A stretch of 47,335 bases of DNA from Rikenellaceae bacterium (GCA_015060115.1 SUZB01000016.1:1-47335), one strand, 5' to 3'; positions 18,638-26,456 are shown, counted from the stretch's first letter. Program-made: numbers and translations. Notes: generated by a model not told the origin, from the letters alone.

Positions 18638-19105
18638 ATGAAAAGTTTGAAGATTTGGTCGCTTGTAGCGTTGATTGCTTTGGCGATGACTGCATGTAAT
18701 AAGAAGCCCGGCCCAGGTGGTGAAGATCCTAAGCTTGGTGGTTTCGACAAGATTGAGCAGGAGTGGAAACTTGTGTCGGTAGATGGCGTGCCAGCAGATT
18801 TCAATGTCTATATCAGCTTCTCGTCTGGTACATTTGCTCTCTATCAGCAGGTTTATAGCGTGGACTTTAAGTTCTACGAGGGTGAGTATATGGTCGATGG
18901 TAACACCCTCTCGGGTAACTATTTTGATGGTGGCGACTGGAAGTGCGCCTACACAGGTGGCATTACCGAGGATGGCAAGACTATGACTCTAAATAGCAAG
19001 GATGCGCACCCTGTAAAGTATGTTTACGAGTCTTGCACTATCCCCGAAATTGTTAAGGAGGAGGCTTTGAGCACTCGTTCAGTTGAGGAGATCCCCTTCT
19101 TGTAA
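18638..19105 (+). CDS. Small lipocalin-like lipoprotein following the first S8 protease
   Basis: A 155-residue lipoprotein (lipobox MTAC, Cys20). Residues about 40-135 resemble the lipocalin-like single-domain lipoproteins of Bacteroidetes: EWKLVSVDG, YISFSSGTFALYQQ, YMVDGNTLSGNY, KTMTLNSKD. The last residues, STRSVEEIPFL, copy the pro-peptide/mature junction of the neighbouring proteases (TRAEGDMPF and TRSEEVPF). This suggests a dedicated inhibitor, chaperone or substrate of the S8 enzyme; that is my inference and no family of that function is known to me. It lies 31 bases after the protease gene in the same unit, and its stop codon TAA coincides with the start of a C-like repeat fragment. 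Confidence 0.75.
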   Translation: MKSLKIWSLVALIALAMTACNKKPGPGGEDPKLGGFDKIEQEWKLVSVDGVPADFNVYISFSSGTFALYQQVYSVDFKFYEGEYMVDGNTLSGNYFDGGDWKCAYTGGITEDGKTMTLNSKDAHPVKYVYESCTIPEIVKEEALSTRSVEEIPFL

Positions 19106-19140
19106 TTTGAAAGGATAGTGGCGCTATATCGGCGCTATAG
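19103..19140 (+). repeat. Partial C-family repeat on the stop codon
   Basis: TAATTTGAAAGGATAGTGGC begins at the TAA stop of the preceding gene and resembles TAATTTGTCGTGATAGCGGC at 46947. Only the left end is present; B-family sequence follows at 19144. Confidence 0.4.
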
Positions 19141-19143
19141 GTC

Positions 19144-19336
19144 GAGGCTGAATAAAAAGTGTATTTTGTCGTTACGCTCGCCCTCAAAATCCTCATTTAC
19201 GCCTAAGTAAACTGCGGTTTTTCGGGCTTCGCAGCGCCGCGATTAAGCGAGGGCAGAGGCTGCTTGCAGACTATGCCGAGCGTGAGCGGTGAAAAGGAAC
19301 TTAAGCCTAAAACTACATCTTTTTATTCAACCTCTT
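19144..19336. repeat. B-family repeat (long copy B1)
   Basis: GAGGCTGAATAAAAAGTGTA at the left is inverted as ACATCTTTTTATTCAACCTC at the right. The inside matches copy B2 at 34460-34580 almost base for base but is about 70 bases longer, between TTCGGGCTTCGCAG and GCCTAAAACTACATC. Inner self-complementary stretches (GCTCGCCCTC and GCGAGGGC) suggest a folded RNA or DNA. Confidence 0.7.
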
Positions 19337-19344
19337 AAACTAAA

Positions 19345-19379
19345 GGAGATGACTAATTTGCTTTTTAGTCATCTCTTTT
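19345..19379 (+). terminator. Terminator of the first S8 cassette
   Basis: GAGATGACTAA (19346-19356) pairs with TTAGTCATCTC (19365-19375) and is followed by TTTTG. The same stem-loop occurs at 34591-34621 and, slightly changed, at 32239-32272. From 19380 to 19558 I see no gene. Confidence 0.75.
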
Positions 19380-19558
19380 GTTTTGTCGCCATAAATCGAA
19401 CTTAGAAAAGGTGGCGTGGCTTGCTAACCGCCACAATCTCCTGACCAATTGCGCCCCAATCTCACTATCTATTGTCCACCAAGCCTCCCTATGGGTGCAA
19501 TTTATCAAACTTTTTTTGTAGTTTTCGCTTAATTCTTTCTATTCCACAATTTTTTCGT

Positions 19559-19566
19559 TATATTTG
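19559..19566 (+). promoter_or_regulatory. -7 promoter element of the second S8 cassette
   Basis: TATATTTG at 19559-19566, in the same 20-base context as the element at 16492. It lies inside a longer open frame starting at 19472, which rules out that upstream start for the protease. Confidence 0.6.
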
Positions 19567-19630
19567 CATCTTGAGAGAGTGTGAAATAGACTGCGCTTAT
19601 AGGATATTAAAACTTATTAACTATAACTTT

Positions 19631-21628
19631 ATGAACAAAACAAAACTTTTTCTTCTTGCATTGATGGCTATCGGTTTTGTGGCGTGTGCTACCGATACTG
19701 TTGATGAGGGTGGTCAGATGTCGCCTGAGGCGACTATCGCCAAGAAGTTGATCAACACATCGTCAAACGCTGTCGCTGGCGAGTTGGTTATCTATGTTGA
19801 TGAGGCTACTGCCGAGCAGCTTACTCTTGCCGAGTCGGCAACTCGCTCGGGTGTCGCTTCTATCGACACCTTCGCTTCGGAGGTTGGTGCTACGGATGTT
19901 AAGCCCGTCTTCAACCTCAAGGTTAATGCTGAGCTTAAGCGTCAGCTCGGTATGCATCGCTGGTTTACTGTCTACTTCCCCGCAGATGCCGACTTGGACA
20001 AGGTGGCTCAGCGTCTTGCTAAGTGCGAGGATGTGCAGAGTGTGCAGTTCTCAACTCGCGTTGCTCGCCCCAATGTTACAATGTCGGAGATTGACCCCGC
20101 AACCATGGCTGCTACTCGTTCAGAGGAGGTTCCCTTTGACGATAGCCTGCTTCCTAAGCAGTGGCACTACAACAACGATGGCAGTGTGGACTTCCCCAAT
20201 GCCAAGGCTGGTGCCGACATCAACCTCTTCCCCGCGTGGGAGCTTACCACAGGTCGTCCCGATGTCATCGTAGCTGTCGTTGACGAGGGTGTATGCTACA
20301 CTCACAAGGACCTTCAGCCCAATATGCTTGCCAACGAGGCAGAGCTTAATGGTGAGGAGGGCGTTGATGATGACAACAACGGATATGTAGACGATGTCTA
20401 TGGCTACAACTTCGTAGATAATGGCCGTATAACTTGGACTCGCAATGGCGACTCTGGTCATGGTACCCATGTTGCAGGTACTGTTGCCGCTGTTAATAAC
20501 AACGGCATCGGCGTAGCGGGTGTTGCTGGTGGTTCGGGTAATGGCGATGGTGTTCGTCTTATCTCTTGTCAGATTATCTCTGGTGGTAATGCTGCCGGTG
20601 TTAGTGCTACGGCTGCTGCTGTTGAGTATGCTGCCGACCGTGGTGCTTGTGTCTTGCAGAACTCTTGGGGCTTCGAGGCTGGACAGATTGCCAACGACAA
20701 TATGTTCGAGAGTGGCTCAACAAGCGTAGAGGTTAAGGCCTTCGAGTACTTTATGGCAAAGCAGAATCACCCCAATCTTGAGGGCGGTATTATCATCTTT
20801 GCTGCGGGTAACGATGGCAAGGCTATGGCTGGCTATCCTGCTGCTTACAACAAGCTTATTGCTGTGTCGGCTATCGGTCCTGATGCTAATCCTACCTACT
20901 ACACTTGCTACGACCGTGGTTGTAATGTCTCGGCTCCCGGTGGTGAGTACTATCGTAAGAGCGGTTCAACTTCTGAGGCCGGTTGTGTAGCTTCGACACT
21001 TCCTGGCGACAAGTATGCCTTTATGCAGGGTACCTCAATGGCTTGCCCCCATGTATCGGGTATTGCAGCCTTGGCTATCTCTTACGCTGCGGACAACGGC
21101 ATCGTGCTTACACTTCCTGAGCTTAAGGATATCATCGTTTCGTCTGTTTCGGGCCTTAAGTTTGAGGGTTCAAAGGCTAATTACGGCACAAATGGCACAA
21201 TAAACCTTACATCTTACAACAACAAGATGGGTACTGGCCTTATCGATGCTTATCGCGTGTTGATGGCTGTGCGTGGCACAACTTGTATCCCTCTACCCCT
21301 TGGTGAGCAGGCTATTCTCGATATCAGCAACCACATTGGCAATGGCGGTGTTCAGGTTAAGATGCTTGAGTCGGAGATCTCTGATGAGGTTAAGGAGAAG
21401 CTCGGTATCACCGACTGTCGCTTTATGGGTAGCAAGCTTGTTATTACTTGTACCAAGCCCGGCTCGGCACTTGTGAAGTTTAAGTATGTTGCAGGTGGCA
21501 ATACCGTTGGTGGTGGCCAGATTACCGGTGGTATGGAGGCAGAGCAGGAGTTCGCTTTGATTGTTCGTCCCGGCGTTAAGCTCGACGAGGGTACAGGTGC
21601 TCCTATCATTCCTGGTGGCTGGTTGTAA
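19631..21628 (+). CDS. Subtilisin-like S8 family serine protease, lipoprotein (second copy)
   Basis: A 665-residue protease counted from ATG 19631, which follows the promoter and begins a proper lipoprotein signal (lipobox VACA, Cys19). An in-frame start at 19472 lies before the promoter. The layout is as in the first copy: pro-region about 25-160 with SATRSG at about 69-74, junction AATRSEEVPF at 160-169, then Asp218 (VVDEG), His280 (HGTHVAGT), Asn394 (AAGND) and Ser469 (GTSMACPHVSG). It is shorter than the first copy because two loops in the catalytic domain are reduced (after WDK... and near residue 440). It is the first gene of the second cassette; a small lipoprotein follows 34 bases later. 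All catalytic residues are intact, so both copies are expected to be active. Confidence 0.9.
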   Translation: MNKTKLFLLALMAIGFVACATDTVDEGGQMSPEATIAKKLINTSSNAVAGELVIYVDEATAEQLTLAESATRSGVASIDTFASEVGATDVKPVFNLKVNAELKRQLGMHRWFTVYFPADADLDKVAQRLAKCEDVQSVQFSTRVARPNVTMSEIDPATMAATRSEEVPFDDSLLPKQWHYNNDGSVDFPNAKAGADINLFPAWELTTGRPDVIVAVVDEGVCYTHKDLQPNMLANEAELNGEEGVDDDNNGYVDDVYGYNFVDNGRITWTRNGDSGHGTHVAGTVAAVNNNGIGVAGVAGGSGNGDGVRLISCQIISGGNAAGVSATAAAVEYAADRGACVLQNSWGFEAGQIANDNMFESGSTSVEVKAFEYFMAKQNHPNLEGGIIIFAAGNDGKAMAGYPAAYNKLIAVSAIGPDANPTYYTCYDRGCNVSAPGGEYYRKSGSTSEAGCVASTLPGDKYAFMQGTSMACPHVSGIAALAISYAADNGIVLTLPELKDIIVSSVSGLKFEGSKANYGTNGTINLTSYNNKMGTGLIDAYRVLMAVRGTTCIPLPLGEQAILDISNHIGNGGVQVKMLESEISDEVKEKLGITDCRFMGSKLVITCTKPGSALVKFKYVAGGNTVGGGQITGGMEAEQEFALIVRPGVKLDEGTGAPIIPGGWL

Positions 21629-21662
21629 TCAAGTAATGTCTAACGCATAAAATATTCGAAAT

Positions 21663-22103
21663 ATGAGATATTTGAAGATATTGTCGCTTGTCGTTCTCTC
21701 GCTTGTGTTGATGACAGCGTGCAAAAATAAGGACAATAATCGTGGCGATAATGATGCTGTCGTTGGTGAGTGGGTACTTGTCAGCTGGAATGAGGAGACC
21801 CCTGAGTTCAATGTATATATAAGCTTTGCTGCCGATGGCTCGTTTGCTATCTATCAGCAGGTATGGTCGTTGGACTATGAACTCTTCGCTGGCACCTATA
21901 CCATTAGTGGTGATACCTTGAAGGGCACCTACGCCGATGGCACAAAGTGGGCTTCGGAGTATAAGTTCGTTAAGTCGGATAATACGCTTACACTCGTTGA
22001 TAGCGCCGATGTAACGGGTGTTTACGAGAAGTGTACTATCCCTGAGGAGATTATCGCTGAGGCAACAACAACCCGTTCTGCGGAGGTTGTTCCCTTCTTG
22101 TAA
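21663..22103 (+). CDS. Small lipocalin-like lipoprotein following the second S8 protease
   Basis: A 146-residue lipoprotein (lipobox MTAC, Cys20), clear paralogue of the 155-residue protein at 18638: shared blocks are EFNVYISFAADGSFAIYQQV, a CTIPE segment near the C-terminus and the tail TTRSAEVVPFL. The tail again matches the protease junction TRSEEVPF. After the signal the sequence folds like a small beta-barrel (EWVLVSWNEE, YTISGDTLKGTY, NTLTLVDS). It is the last gene of the second cassette; a strong terminator follows 19 bases after its stop. Role: candidate protease-specific inhibitor or folding factor, by position and tail only. Confidence 0.75.
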   Translation: MRYLKILSLVVLSLVLMTACKNKDNNRGDNDAVVGEWVLVSWNEETPEFNVYISFAADGSFAIYQQVWSLDYELFAGTYTISGDTLKGTYADGTKWASEYKFVKSDNTLTLVDSADVTGVYEKCTIPEEIIAEATTTRSAEVVPFL

Positions 22104-22122
22104 TCCTAATAAGAGTGATTGT

Positions 22123-22158
22123 GGGGTAATTTCCGCGTTGGAAGTTACCCCTTTTTTT
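22123..22158 (+). terminator. Intrinsic terminator directly before the C10 protease start
   Basis: GGGGTAATTTCC (22123-22134) pairs with GGAAGTTACCCC (22140-22151), one wobble, five-base loop, then T7. The T-run ends only seven bases before the ATG at 22166, so the downstream protease depends on read-through or on a promoter I cannot see. Confidence 0.85.
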
Positions 22159-22165
22159 AAGGTAT

Positions 22166-23911
22166 ATGAGAAAAATTTTGTTATTACTGCTTCTCGCCGT
22201 TGTTTCCACCGGCAGGGTTGCAGCCGATGAGGTAACACCAGCTTCAGCGTTGCAAGTGGCGCAGAGTGTGCTGGGCAGTGTTACACGCGGTGGCGATATT
22301 GTGGTCGCTTGGGATAGCAATAACCTTGCTGTTACGCGCTCGGGCAACGATGCGCCATCGTTCTATGTTGTGGCTATGGAGTCGGGTCGAGGCTTTGTAG
22401 TCGTCGCGGGTGATGATGCCTTAGCCCCTATCTTGGCCTACTCGTTTGACTATCCTGCACCCGATATCCACTCTATGCACCCCGCCTTGGAGGGCTGGTT
22501 TCGATATGTGGATAGCGCCGTTAGGTATGTGCGCCTAAACAACATCTATGCCGATAGCTCGACAGTGGCTCAGTGGGCTTATCCTGCTGTGGCTAAGGAG
22601 AGTATAATGCTTAATACTGCGCGTTGGAGTCAGGGCGAGCCCTACAACCGCTATTGCCCTATGGACGGCGATTATCGTAGTCTTACGGGGTGTGCGCAGA
22701 CAGCAATGGCTGTTATTATGCACTACTACCGCTGGCCAGAGGCGGCCACAGGAGTAACCGAGCCCTTTACCACAATGACAAAGGGCATCGAGGTGTCTTC
22801 GCGCGACCTTAACCACGCCTACGACTGGGATAATATGCTTATGGACTATATTGAGGGGGCGTATAATGACGCCGAGGCAAATGCCGTAGCTGTGCTTATG
22901 GCAGACCTTGGACACTCGTTCAAGGCTGACTATGGTTGGGACGGCACAGGTGCGCTTCCCGATGCCGTAGCGATGTATGAGAACTATGGTTATAGTCCGT
23001 TGTGCCACTATCTTATGCGCGACAATTTCTCGTTGGAGAGTTGGAATAATATGATGCGCAACGAGATAGAGCGAGGCCGACCAGTCTATTATAGTGGCTA
23101 TACCGCCTCGGTGGATGGCCACGCCTTTGTGCTCGATGGCGTTGATGCCAACGACTATTTCCATGTAAATTGGGGATGGGGAGGCGCAAGTGATGGCTTC
23201 TTTAAGCTCGATGCGCTGGTTCTTAACGATTATGTCTTCGATACCAATGAGTGGGCATACCTCGGTTTGTACCCTATGCGTGATGGCGTATTTGATAATT
23301 GGCTCTATCTCTACGGCGAAGGCTTGGAGCTTACGACCGAGGAGTTTGTGCGTGGTGAGCCGTTCACTATCGACAATATCACGATTGCTAACCCATCTGT
23401 GGTGGACTTCGAGGGAGAGCTATGTGTTGGACACTGCGATATTGATGGCAACTTCAAGTCGTGGGTAACCTCCGCAGTGCCATTCTCGCTAATTTCGGGG
23501 TATGCTAACACCACTGGTGAGCTCTCGGCACTTATCGAGGATGAGATATGCGCTGGCGATAGGTTGCGAGTATTCTATCGTGTGAGCGGTAGCGAGTCTT
23601 GGAGTCCAATGATGCCATATTTAGAGGGCGTATGCTGGGAGGTGGTCTTGAAGCGCCCATCTATTGGCGATACCACATCGTTTGAGTTCGATAGGAATAG
23701 AGGTGTTGTGGAGCTTCGTTTCGAGAGCGATGTTGTGGCTACACTTATGTTGCTCAACGAGGATATAACGAGTGGTGTGGAGTGTAGCGAGGGTGTGATG
23801 ATTATAGACACCTATTACCTTAGACACGACACCGCTTATACCATCTACCTCGAGCGTAGCAATGGCGAGAGTAAGAGCATTATGTTTACCCTTAATGAGA
23901 CCGTACTATGA
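22166..23911 (+). CDS. C10 family (streptopain-like) cysteine protease with Spi-type pro-domain
   Basis: A 581-residue secreted protease. The signal peptide (about 1-20, cleaved near VAADE) is followed by a pro-domain (about 21-150: SFYVVAMESGRGFVVVAGDD ... PILAYS) like that of SpeB. The catalytic domain (about 150-360) shows Gln156 in WSQGEPYN, Cys176 in LTGCAQTAMA, His319 in DGHAFVLDG and the Trp motif VNWGWGG (about 334-340). The remainder (about 370-581) is an added beta-rich C-terminal region. The Cys-His pair is intact. Two arginine sites, SVTRGG and AVTRSG, lie in the pro-domain and look like activation sites. It starts just after a terminator and overlaps the next gene by four bases. 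Confidence 0.92.
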   Translation: MRKILLLLLLAVVSTGRVAADEVTPASALQVAQSVLGSVTRGGDIVVAWDSNNLAVTRSGNDAPSFYVVAMESGRGFVVVAGDDALAPILAYSFDYPAPDIHSMHPALEGWFRYVDSAVRYVRLNNIYADSSTVAQWAYPAVAKESIMLNTARWSQGEPYNRYCPMDGDYRSLTGCAQTAMAVIMHYYRWPEAATGVTEPFTTMTKGIEVSSRDLNHAYDWDNMLMDYIEGAYNDAEANAVAVLMADLGHSFKADYGWDGTGALPDAVAMYENYGYSPLCHYLMRDNFSLESWNNMMRNEIERGRPVYYSGYTASVDGHAFVLDGVDANDYFHVNWGWGGASDGFFKLDALVLNDYVFDTNEWAYLGLYPMRDGVFDNWLYLYGEGLELTTEEFVRGEPFTIDNITIANPSVVDFEGELCVGHCDIDGNFKSWVTSAVPFSLISGYANTTGELSALIEDEICAGDRLRVFYRVSGSESWSPMMPYLEGVCWEVVLKRPSIGDTTSFEFDRNRGVVELRFESDVVATLMLLNEDITSGVECSEGVMIIDTYYLRHDTAYTIYLERSNGESKSIMFTLNETVL

Positions 23912-24243
23912 GAAAGTTGATGATGTTGGCTGTTATTGCAATATTTGCTGTTGGTTGCGATAGCGAGATAACGATTACGGTTAAAGAGCCCGCTACTAAG
24001 CCACATATGAAGCTATTGGTGGGTCATAGTGGCATAACTCTCGGCTCGCCCCAATGGGTGGGTAGCAATATTAGTGGCACTATCGACTGGGGCGATGGCT
24101 CAGCGGAGAAGTATCGCGAGGGCATAAAGCATAGCTACGAAGCCGAGGGAGAGTATAAGGCTCTGTTCGATATGTCTGGCCCAATAGGATTTAAGATTGA
24201 GCAGTTGGGCGAGATTGACTCTATTGAGATAAGCTATAATTAA
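23908..24243 (+). CDS. Small PKD-like lipoprotein translationally coupled to the C10 protease
   Basis: A 111-residue lipoprotein (lipobox AVGC, Cys17). Its middle, SGTIDWGDGSAEKY ... HSYEAEGEYKALF, has the WGDGS and H-Y-x-G-x-Y pattern of PKD-type beta-sandwiches. The ATG overlaps the protease stop codon (ATGA), which implies coupled translation and a fixed ratio to the enzyme. In other Bacteroides C10 loci a small inhibitor (staphostatin- or Spi-like) is encoded directly next to the protease, often as a lipoprotein; this gene sits in that place. Its fold, however, looks PKD-like, so an inhibitor role is inferred from context. Confidence 0.7.
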   Translation: MRKLMMLAVIAIFAVGCDSEITITVKEPATKPHMKLLVGHSGITLGSPQWVGSNISGTIDWGDGSAEKYREGIKHSYEAEGEYKALFDMSGPIGFKIEQLGEIDSIEISYN

Positions 24244-24260
24244 TAGTAATGAGGCTGAAT

Positions 24261-24292
24261 AAAAAGAGAACTCTGTTTGGGTTCTCTTTTTT
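24261..24292 (+). terminator. Terminator after the C10 operon
   Basis: AAAAAGAGAAC (24261-24271) and GTTCTCTTTTT (24281-24291) form a perfect 11-bp stem ending in U. It is preceded by GAGGCTGAATAAAAAG, the left boundary of B-family repeats. Confidence 0.8.
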
Positions 24293-24383
24293 GTTATTGA
24301 CTACGGCGCTTGTTGGGCCTATGGGTATACTATGGCGAGAGATAGCGGATCACCTGCAAAAGGGATAGCCTACGCCGAAATCG

Positions 24384-24659
24384 CTACTTATTAGGAATTG
24401 AAAGCTGAATCAATGCGGCGGTGATGATGGCGCCTGGGATGCCTACAAACATTGGTACAAGCTCGTTGCGTATGCCACAAAGCCACAGGGCTACCAATAT
24501 CAACGCGGTGGTCATAAGACCCCAAAAAGCAACTCGTCCTGTTTTCTTAGGATTCATCTTTTTGAGGTCGGTCTCCGACAACACATTGATCAAATCGGGG
24601 CGAAATAGCACCAATACAGCACACAATGCAATAATACCTGCCACAAATAAAATTACCAT
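24384..24659 (-). CDS. Small integral membrane protein, unknown function
   Basis: A 91-residue protein with three likely membrane spans: about 1-19 (VILFVAGIIALCAVLVLF), 43-62 (RVAFWGLMTTALILVALWLC) and 68-88 (LVPMFVGIPGAIITAALIQL). The cytosol- or exterior-facing loop LSETDLKKMNPKKTGR between spans 1 and 2 is charged. The arrangement recalls small DUF3784-type membrane proteins, but I cannot confirm that family. It sits on the minus strand, convergent with the C10 operon, with a 27-base gap to the gene remnant upstream. Confidence 0.6.
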   Translation of the reverse strand: MVILFVAGIIALCAVLVLFRPDLINVLSETDLKKMNPKKTGRVAFWGLMTTALILVALWLCGIRNELVPMFVGIPGAIITAALIQLSIPNK

Positions 24660-24686
24660 AACAGCATCAAAATTTCAGTTTGAATA

Positions 24687-24833
24687 TCACTCCGCGATAA
24701 CAGCAAATGTCTCCCTCGCCTCATTGTTGTGTTTGAGGCGCAAGGTGCCGCCGTGTAGGCGCACTATTTGGCGAGAGACGGCAAGGCCGATGCCTGAGGT
24801 AGTTCCGATTATTATTGCGCGATACTTAGTCAT
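24687..24833 (-). pseudogene. Chimeric remnant: SDR N-terminus joined to histidine-kinase C-terminus
   Basis: A 48-codon frame with ATG at 24833 and stop at 24687. The first part, KYRAIIIGTTSGIGLAV, reads like the nucleotide-binding start of a short-chain dehydrogenase (GxxxGxG). The second part, GIGLAVSRQIVRLHGGTLRL followed by 16 more residues, reads like the end of a sensor histidine kinase ATPase domain (GIGLAVSRQIVxxHGG). The two overlap on GIGLAVSRQ, as if a deletion joined two genes at a stretch they shared. It begins two bases after the acyltransferase stop codon, on the same strand. Neither half could work alone, so I call it a pseudogene; a new short gene is the alternative. Confidence 0.55.
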
Positions 24834-24835
24834 AG

Positions 24836-26197
24836 TTAGCCCAATATTGCGTCAAGACGCTTGTAGATAGAGCCTCTTAGCTCGCGTAACTCCTTGATGC
24901 GTTGTCTGTTCTTGGGGCGAATAAAGCGACAAGTACCTACGAACTTGATAAATAGGCGCATATAGTTCCACGCAAGGATAAACATCAGCGGGAAGGCGAC
25001 AAAGTAGCCCAATGCCCACCAGAAGTTTAGGAATACCCACAGCAAAACAACGGGGATAACGAGGCAGATGGGCACCGAGATAAAGGCGCTCACGCCAATA
25101 TTGAACGAGCTGATGAACATATTATCCTTGATAAGCTTGTTGATGAAAATCTTGGGAATGATAAACATCAGACAAGTGGGGATAATCGAGATGATGAAGA
25201 GGGGCAGAAGTATGATAAGCCCCAAGCCACGCAGAATGGCTGCCCCCAGGCCGGGGTTGCGCCTAAAGAGCCAATCACGAATACCGAGGTGCTTGATGCC
25301 CAAGGCATACTCCCTGACATCGGCGTAGATGCGCTCCATCTCTTCGGGTTGCTCCTCCGATGCGCGTTGCATCTTATCGACAAACTGCTGGTCGGCGAGT
25401 AGGCGCGAGGGTAGATAGTTGGGCTTAAAGCCATTTCGGCGAGCATACAATCGGCCATACTCCGTTTCGCGTAGGAAGTCAATCTGGTCGTAGTGCTCCA
25501 AATCCTCGACATGGAGCATTAGGGCCTGTATCTTGCTACGCACCAACTCATTAACCTCCACCATCACCTCGCGTGGCGACTCCTTGTAACGCTCATAGTA
25601 GGGCTTGAGCGATATGGGGCGGTCGAACTTGATAAGCATATCGGTGCGGGCGTGGAAGTAGTTCGAGTAGTGGTTGCACGAGGGTAGTATCATCACATCC
25701 TGCTCGAAGTTCATCTTCTCGGCAGCATCGAAGGCAATGCGCAGGTAGCCGAGCTTGAATGTGCCTAACCAACGCTTATCCTGATGGTCGGCTTCGGGGT
25801 AGAGCATCAAGGTCTCACCATCGGTAAGTGCCTGACCTGCAGCATCCATCGTTGAGCGATTCTTGTTTATGGCCGAGAACCCCTCGTGGCTCATACGGTA
25901 GGCGGGAAGTAGTCCCATTGCACGCAACGCCTTGTTGAACACAGGGTTTTTGAAGACATTGGCACGCGCGATAAAGTTCATACGGCGGTCGGTGAGCTTA
26001 AGGCAGACACATAGGGGGTCGTTCAGGCAGTTCTGGTGGTTGGATACAACCACGCAGGGTGTGCCATCGACAGGTACATTCTCCAAACCTATGATATGCT
26101 CCTTGCGAAAGTAGAGACCCGAATTTACATACTGCAAATATATGCGAAATGCCTTCAAAAGGAAGGAGTGGTCTCTGGGTGTTCGTTTCTGTTCCAT
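24836..26197 (-). CDS. PlsC-like 1-acyl-glycerol-phosphate acyltransferase with C-terminal membrane domain
   Basis: A 453-residue membrane-associated acyltransferase (458 if started at 26212). The catalytic box is SNHQNCLNDPL near residue 50, a His and an Asp separated by five residues as in Gpt2/Gat1-like members, followed by the acceptor-site motif YPEADHQDK near 135. The C-terminal third has three or more hydrophobic segments (LIILLPLFIISIIPTCLMFII, ISVPICLVIPVVLLWVFL, FAFPLMFILAW-like). It would acylate a glycerol-phosphate or related lipid in membrane synthesis. I prefer ATG 26197 because the -7 element at 26221-26228 leaves almost no leader for the first ATG. A gene remnant starts two bases after the stop codon. 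Confidence 0.85.
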   Translation of the reverse strand: MEQKRTPRDHSFLLKAFRIYLQYVNSGLYFRKEHIIGLENVPVDGTPCVVVSNHQNCLNDPLCVCLKLTDRRMNFIARANVFKNPVFNKALRAMGLLPAYRMSHEGFSAINKNRSTMDAAGQALTDGETLMLYPEADHQDKRWLGTFKLGYLRIAFDAAEKMNFEQDVMILPSCNHYSNYFHARTDMLIKFDRPISLKPYYERYKESPREVMVEVNELVRSKIQALMLHVEDLEHYDQIDFLRETEYGRLYARRNGFKPNYLPSRLLADQQFVDKMQRASEEQPEEMERIYADVREYALGIKHLGIRDWLFRRNPGLGAAILRGLGLIILLPLFIISIIPTCLMFIIPKIFINKLIKDNMFISSFNIGVSAFISVPICLVIPVVLLWVFLNFWWALGYFVAFPLMFILAWNYMRLFIKFVGTCRFIRPKNRQRIKELRELRGSIYKRLDAILG

Positions 26198-26220
26198 AGG
26201 GTTTCTTCTCATTTATAGTT

Positions 26221-26228
26221 CAAAGATA
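26221..26228 (-). promoter_or_regulatory. -7 promoter element for the PlsC-like gene
   Basis: On the minus strand TATCTTTG (26228-26221). Transcription should start about 26214-26216. No TTG at the proper distance. Confidence 0.5.
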
Positions 26229-26430
26229 GTAATTTTTTCTAAAATTCCATACGGGTGCCTCAATTTTTTCGATACAGTATATTTAAGATGCTGAAAAACA
26301 TAATTTTATACATAAGTAATTTTGGTGTAAAAATCCACTAAAAGGGTTATTGGTGTGGTGATGTGCGAAAACTCTACACGGGAATAAGAGAAAAAGGGGG
26401 TGGATTGTTCTTTTTGTGAGAAAAATTTTA

Positions 26431-26438
26431 TAAATTTG
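26431..26438 (+). promoter_or_regulatory. -7 promoter element for the LicD operon
   Basis: TAAATTTG at 26431-26438; a TTG at 26406-26408 is 22 bases upstream, slightly long. It decides the start of the first LicD gene: an in-frame codon at 26400 is upstream of it. Confidence 0.5.
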
Positions 26439-26456
26439 CCTAAATTTACTATTATT

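Noticed and set aside
19472..19630. N-terminal extension of the second S8 protease
   Set aside because: The promoter at 19559 lies inside it, and the lipoprotein signal begins at 19631.
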